Source of the DNA: an uncultured Bacteroidales bacterium
GTDB lineage: Bacteria; Bacteroidota; Bacteroidia; Bacteroidales; Muribaculaceae
NCBI GenBank assembly: GCA_900542185.1
Contig: UQMZ01000060.1
Location: forward strand, 1-17,041
Direction of reading: 5' to 3'
DNA length: 17,041 bases
Shown here: positions 13,574 to 17,041 of the stretch, piece after piece
Layout of the letters: each line of letters starts with the position of its first letter
Numbering within the stretch: position 1 is the stretch's first letter
Program-made: the position numbers and the translations under genes
The notes under the pieces: model-generated
Told to the model about the DNA's origin: nothing
What the model saw: only the letters and a program-made list of their open reading frames with translations
Database searches by the model: none

Positions 13574-15935
13574 GCTGACACACAATATGAGCAGACTGAC
13601 ACACATATTGACCCTGCTGGTCACGGCCGTGATGGCCGCGGCCTTCGTGTCGTGCTCCACCACCAAACGTCTGGGCGAGGACGAGGTGCTGTACAATGGC
13701 ATGAAGATCAAGATCACGCCCGCCGGCGACGACAAGGTGCCCGCTGGCGTCAAAAGCGATCTGACCAAAGCCGTGGATGTCAGACCCAACAATCCCATAC
13801 CATTCCTGAGGCCGTACATACGCAGCCCGTTCCCCTACGGTCTGTGGATCTACAATGCCTGGGGCGATTCCTGCCGCGGCCTGAAAAAGTGGATTTACGA
13901 CAAGCTCGGCGAACGCCCCGTTCTGCTCTCGGACGTGCGTCCCGACGTACGTCTCCAGATGCTCAAGACCGTAATGAACAACAGCGGATACTTCAGCGGT
14001 CGCGCCGACTACGAGATACAGTACAAGAAGAAGAACGACAAGATTGCTGGCCTGCGCTACGACGTGCAGTTAGGCCGGCCGTATCTGATCGACTCGCTTA
14101 TATACCTCACACAGGACACTGCGGGACGCATCCGCGAGGACCATGTGATGCGGACCCTGGGGCATTACATCGACTCCGTGGCCAGAAAAAGCGACTACCT
14201 TAAGGTCGGCGAGCAGTTCAACGTCGATTCGCTGGTATCCGAACGTGTGCGCATCACCAACATACTGCGCAACCGGGGCTGGTTCTACTTCCGGCCAGAA
14301 TACATCGAATTCCTCGCCGACAGTCTGATCAATCCGGGCAGCATAGCGCTGAAACTGAGCCTTGTGGAGAATATGCCGCGCATGGCGGCCCTGCAGTATC
14401 GCGTAGGCTCAATCACCACCATGGTACAGCGGCGCTCCAACCGACGCACCAACAACGTGGATACGTTCCAGACAAGTCGTGGCGAAGTGATTGTGGAACG
14501 CCCCTCCCGCTTGCGCAAGGGGCTGTTGCCCGAATGCATCACGTTCCGGCACAACAAGCTGTTCTCGGTGCGCGACATGAACCGCACGCAGACCCGACTT
14601 TCGAGACTCGGCATTTTCGGCAACATCAACATCAGCGCGCTGCCGGTCGACACATCGGAATATGACCCGCGCCTCGACGTGCTCATAACCTGCCAGTTCG
14701 ACCGTCCGATGGAGGCCACACTGCAGGCTAACATCACCTCGAAGTCCAACTCATACCTCGGTCCCGGACTGATATTCGGCATAACCCACAACAATCTGTT
14801 CGGCGGAGCTGAGAAACTGAACATACAGCTGTCGGGCAGCTACGAATGGGAGACTGGCCGCAAGCGCAGCAACACCATGAACTCGTACGAGATCGGCTTG
14901 TCCGGCTCCCTGGCATTCCCGCGTCTGCTCGCCCCGAAGTTCGTGAAACGCTCGCGCCGCGACCTTAACTGGACCACCATCACCCTGAGCGGGGACCTGC
15001 TGAACCGTCCGCATTATTTCCGCATCGCGGAAGTCAAGTTAGGCATAACTTACGACTGGAACCATTCGCGCAACGTAGTGAATTCCTTCACCCCGTTCAA
15101 GCTGACATATTCCAAGCTGCTGAAGACCACCCACACGTTCGACTCCATTATGCAGGAGAATCCGGCCGTGGGGCTGTCGTTCGAAAGCCAGTTCATCCCC
15201 GTGATGCAGTACACCTACACCTTCGACAAGTGGCTGGAACGCGAACGCATCAACGGCATCAACTTCACCACGACCGTGATGGAGGGAGGCAACATATTCT
15301 GGGGTTTGTGGCGCGCCTGTGGCGTGAAGGGGCGCAAGGAACTGTTCGGAATGCCGTTCTCGCAGTTCGTCAAGGCACAGGCGCAGCTGGTATATTCGCG
15401 CCGGCTGTCGCGGTTCCACGACCTCTGGCTTGTCAGCCGCCTGCTGGTAGGCGCGGAACACGCATACGGCAATTCATCGGAGGTGCCGTATTCCGAGCAA
15501 TTCTATATCGGAGGCGCCAACTCGCTGCGCGCATGGACCGTGCGTTCGCTCGGGCCCGGCAGCTATCGCGCTCCCAAGGAACTGCGCAACGGATACTTCG
15601 ACCAGACGGGCGCATTCAAGTTCGAGGTCAACACCGAATTCCGTTTCCCCATCATCAGCATACTGCACGGTGCCCTGTTTGTCGATGCCGGCAACATCTG
15701 GCTGTTCAAGAACGATCCGGCGCGACCGGGCGGCATGCTTACGGCCAAAAACTTCGGCAAGGACATTGCGCTTGGCACGGGCGTCGGTCTGCGCGTGGAC
15801 ATAGGCATGATGGTGATTCGCGGCGACCTCGGCTACGGCCTCCACGCTCCGTATGACACAGGAATGTCGGGGTATTTCAACATCAAGCCCAAGAACGCAT
15901 TCGCGTTCCACTTAGCTATCGGATACCCGTTCTGA
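13566..15935 (+). CDS. tamL: TamL: TamA-like Omp85-family outer-membrane lipoprotein
   Basis: A 789-aa outer-membrane barrel protein, partner of TamB. The N-terminus is a lipoprotein signal ending AAAFVSC, with Cys30 as the lipidated residue, then STTKRLGEDE, as in the Bacteroidota TamL group; proteobacterial TamA is not a lipoprotein. POTRA-like repeats fill about 36-360 (DEVLYNGMKIKI, YFSGRADYEIQYKKK, GRPYLIDSLIYL). The 16-strand Omp85 barrel begins about 385 (ATLQANITSKSNSYLGPG). It contains FYIGGANSLRAW (about 646-657), the loop-6 element equivalent to VRGF/Y, and ends in the aromatic beta-signal FAFHLAIGYPF. The first ATG (13566) overlaps the tamB stop. A second in-frame ATG at 13587, in a near-duplicate of the start region, would shorten the signal by seven residues. 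The stop lies one base from the rsgA stop on the other strand. Confidence 0.94.
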   Translation: MNRLTHNMSRLTHILTLLVTAVMAAAFVSCSTTKRLGEDEVLYNGMKIKITPAGDDKVPAGVKSDLTKAVDVRPNNPIPFLRPYIRSPFPYGLWIYNAWGDSCRGLKKWIYDKLGERPVLLSDVRPDVRLQMLKTVMNNSGYFSGRADYEIQYKKKNDKIAGLRYDVQLGRPYLIDSLIYLTQDTAGRIREDHVMRTLGHYIDSVARKSDYLKVGEQFNVDSLVSERVRITNILRNRGWFYFRPEYIEFLADSLINPGSIALKLSLVENMPRMAALQYRVGSITTMVQRRSNRRTNNVDTFQTSRGEVIVERPSRLRKGLLPECITFRHNKLFSVRDMNRTQTRLSRLGIFGNINISALPVDTSEYDPRLDVLITCQFDRPMEATLQANITSKSNSYLGPGLIFGITHNNLFGGAEKLNIQLSGSYEWETGRKRSNTMNSYEIGLSGSLAFPRLLAPKFVKRSRRDLNWTTITLSGDLLNRPHYFRIAEVKLGITYDWNHSRNVVNSFTPFKLTYSKLLKTTHTFDSIMQENPAVGLSFESQFIPVMQYTYTFDKWLERERINGINFTTTVMEGGNIFWGLWRACGVKGRKELFGMPFSQFVKAQAQLVYSRRLSRFHDLWLVSRLLVGAEHAYGNSSEVPYSEQFYIGGANSLRAWTVRSLGPGSYRAPKELRNGYFDQTGAFKFEVNTEFRFPIISILHGALFVDAGNIWLFKNDPARPGGMLTAKNFGKDIALGTGVGLRVDIGMMVIRGDLGYGLHAPYDTGMSGYFNIKPKNAFAFHLAIGYPF

Positions 15936-15936
15936 A

Positions 15937-16920
15937 TCAGAAGGGCTTGCGATACTTGGTCGGATCCTTTATCTCGTCCATTATCGAGAGATAGGACGCA
16001 TAGCGCGATTCGGATATCAGATGATTCTCCACGGCGGGAATCACGGCGCAGCCCGGCTCGTCTATATGCTTGCAGTCGCTGTACCGGCAGTTCTTGCCGT
16101 GCTCGAAAATCTCCGGAAAATAATGTGACACCTCCGCCGGCTGGAAATCGATGGTGCCGAAACCACGTATGCCGGGAATGTCTATCAGTTCGCCCCCTCC
16201 GGGCAGGTCTATCATCTCTGAGAATGTGGTGGTGTGCATTCCCGTATGGTGCGCGTCCGAAATCCTGCCGGTCTTCAGGTCGGCGCCGGGCACGAGGGCG
16301 TTTATCAGCGACGACTTCCCCACTCCGGAATTACCGGCGAACAGCGACACCTTTCCCTGCAATCCCTCTTTGAGAGTATCCAGCCCTTCGCCGGTCTTGG
16401 CCGATACGATGTACACAGGATAACCTATCTGGAGGTAAAGTGCGGCCACGGCCTCGCCGTATTCGCGGTCATCCTCATCCCACAGGTCGCTTTTGTTCAG
16501 TATCAGGGCCGCAGGAACATCATACGCCTCAGCGGTAGCCAGGAAACGGTCGATGAAGGTTGTAGGCGTCAATGGGTCGCGCAACGACGCCACAAGATAG
16601 GAGGTATCAAGATTGGCTGCGAGGATGTGCGATTCCTTCGACAGGTTGGACGCACGGCGTATTATATAGTTGCGGCGCGGTTCGACGGCCACTATATAGT
16701 CGGCGTCGTCCGACGCGTGCTGTATCAGCACATGGTCTCCCACCGCAACGGGATTGGTGGTGCGGATTCCCTTGATGCGGAAATTCCCCTTCACGCGGCA
16801 GGCAGTCTCCGTGCCGTCCTCCTCCTTCACCATGTAGCTGCTGCCGGTGTTTCTCACCACCACCCCTTTGCGCAGGGGCGCGGTCTCCTTCTCTTTCTCT
16901 GTTCCTTTCTTCTTAGACAT
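15937..16920 (-). CDS. rsgA: Small ribosomal subunit biogenesis GTPase RsgA
   Basis: A circularly permuted GTPase that acts late in 30S assembly, releasing upon GTP hydrolysis. With the start at 16920 (MSKKKGTEKEK) it has 327 aa. An OB-fold domain (about 16-80) precedes the permuted G motifs in family order: NKSD (142-145, G4), SAK (173-175, G5), GNSGVGKS (196-203, G1), HTTTF (229-233, G2) and DIPG (247-250, G3). The C-terminal zinc site has C278, C283, H285 and C291. It stays open upstream of 16920 into the adapter; an ATG at 16980 would add 20 residues, and the longer frame beginning MCIRDS is adapter. The 327-aa form matches family size. It converges on tamL with a single base between stops, so there is no room for a terminator between them. 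Confidence 0.95.
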   Translation of the reverse strand: MSKKKGTEKEKETAPLRKGVVVRNTGSSYMVKEEDGTETACRVKGNFRIKGIRTTNPVAVGDHVLIQHASDDADYIVAVEPRRNYIIRRASNLSKESHILAANLDTSYLVASLRDPLTPTTFIDRFLATAEAYDVPAALILNKSDLWDEDDREYGEAVAALYLQIGYPVYIVSAKTGEGLDTLKEGLQGKVSLFAGNSGVGKSSLINALVPGADLKTGRISDAHHTGMHTTTFSEMIDLPGGGELIDIPGIRGFGTIDFQPAEVSHYFPEIFEHGKNCRYSDCKHIDEPGCAVIPAVENHLISESRYASYLSIMDEIKDPTKYRKPF

Positions 16921-16993
16921 CTTTTTACTCAGGCTTCGTTCCTTAATCGCGTCAGTCTGCAATGGACGCGGTTCGGGCATCGTTCCTTTACAA

Positions 16994-17041
16994 CTGTCTC
17001 TTATACACATCTGACGCTGCCGACGACGGAGAGAGTGTAGA
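16994..17041 (-). other. Untrimmed Nextera i5-side adapter (not genomic)
   Basis: Positions 16994-17026 are the reverse complement of the Nextera read-1 transposase adapter, starting with the 19-base Tn5 mosaic end (16994-17012). The next eight bases, CGGAGAGA (17027-17034), lie where the i5 index sits; their complement TCTCTCCG agrees with my memory of index S511. GTGTAGA (17035-17041) fits the P5 primer. Genomic sequence ends at 16993. Confidence 0.98.

Overview
This window is a complete short draft contig from a member of the Bacteroidota, most likely the Bacteroidales (a gut-type genome; I cannot fix the genus). The evidence is four promoters of the Bacteroidota type (TTTG or TTG, then 19-20 nt, then TAATTTTG), A-rich translation starts without Shine-Dalgarno sequences, a GH97 glycosidase, a TamB/TamL pair whose TamA-like partner is a lipoprotein, and ribosomal proteins of Bacteroidota type. 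The DNA is fairly GC-rich in genes and AT-rich at promoters. Both ends are untrimmed Illumina Nextera (Tn5) adapter with index bases (1-47 and 16994-17041). Genomic sequence therefore runs only from 48 to 16993, and the odd N-termini MYKRQ and MCIRDS of the end reading frames are artefacts.

Layout. (1) 48-4604, plus strand, a GDP-fucose / deoxysugar locus: gmd (5' truncated by the contig end), a FucP-type sugar:H+ symporter, an unusual fusion of a HIGH-type nucleotidyltransferase with a GHMP sugar kinase, and fcl (GDP-L-fucose synthase). gmd and fcl make GDP-L-fucose from GDP-mannose. The transporter and fusion look like an import-and-activate branch for a free sugar, possibly fucose or a relative, using a fold architecture different from the known Bacteroides Fkp. 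(2) 4611-6524, minus strand, a GH97 glycosidase of the retaining (alpha-galactosidase-like) type, convergent with fcl. (3) 6577-8008, a divergent promoter region, tRNA-Asn(GTT) with its own terminator, then rpsO, rplU and rpmA ending in a strong terminator. (4) 8160-15935, a new promoter followed by a VanZ-like membrane protein, TamB (1641 aa) and the Omp85-family lipoprotein TamL, with tamB and tamL overlapping by 8 nt. This is an envelope-biogenesis operon. (5) 15937-16920, minus strand, rsgA, a ribosome-assembly GTPase, whose stop codon lies one base from the tamL stop.

The best candidate for something undescribed is the nucleotidyltransferase-GHMP kinase fusion and its setting. Other points of note are the apparent total absence of CTAG from the genomic part, a linked leucine-codon pattern, an apparently leaderless VanZ-like gene heading the tam operon, and a duplicated start region in tamL. 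No CRISPR array, insertion sequence, phage gene or rRNA gene was seen. No gene-free stretch inside the genomic part exceeds 300 bases.
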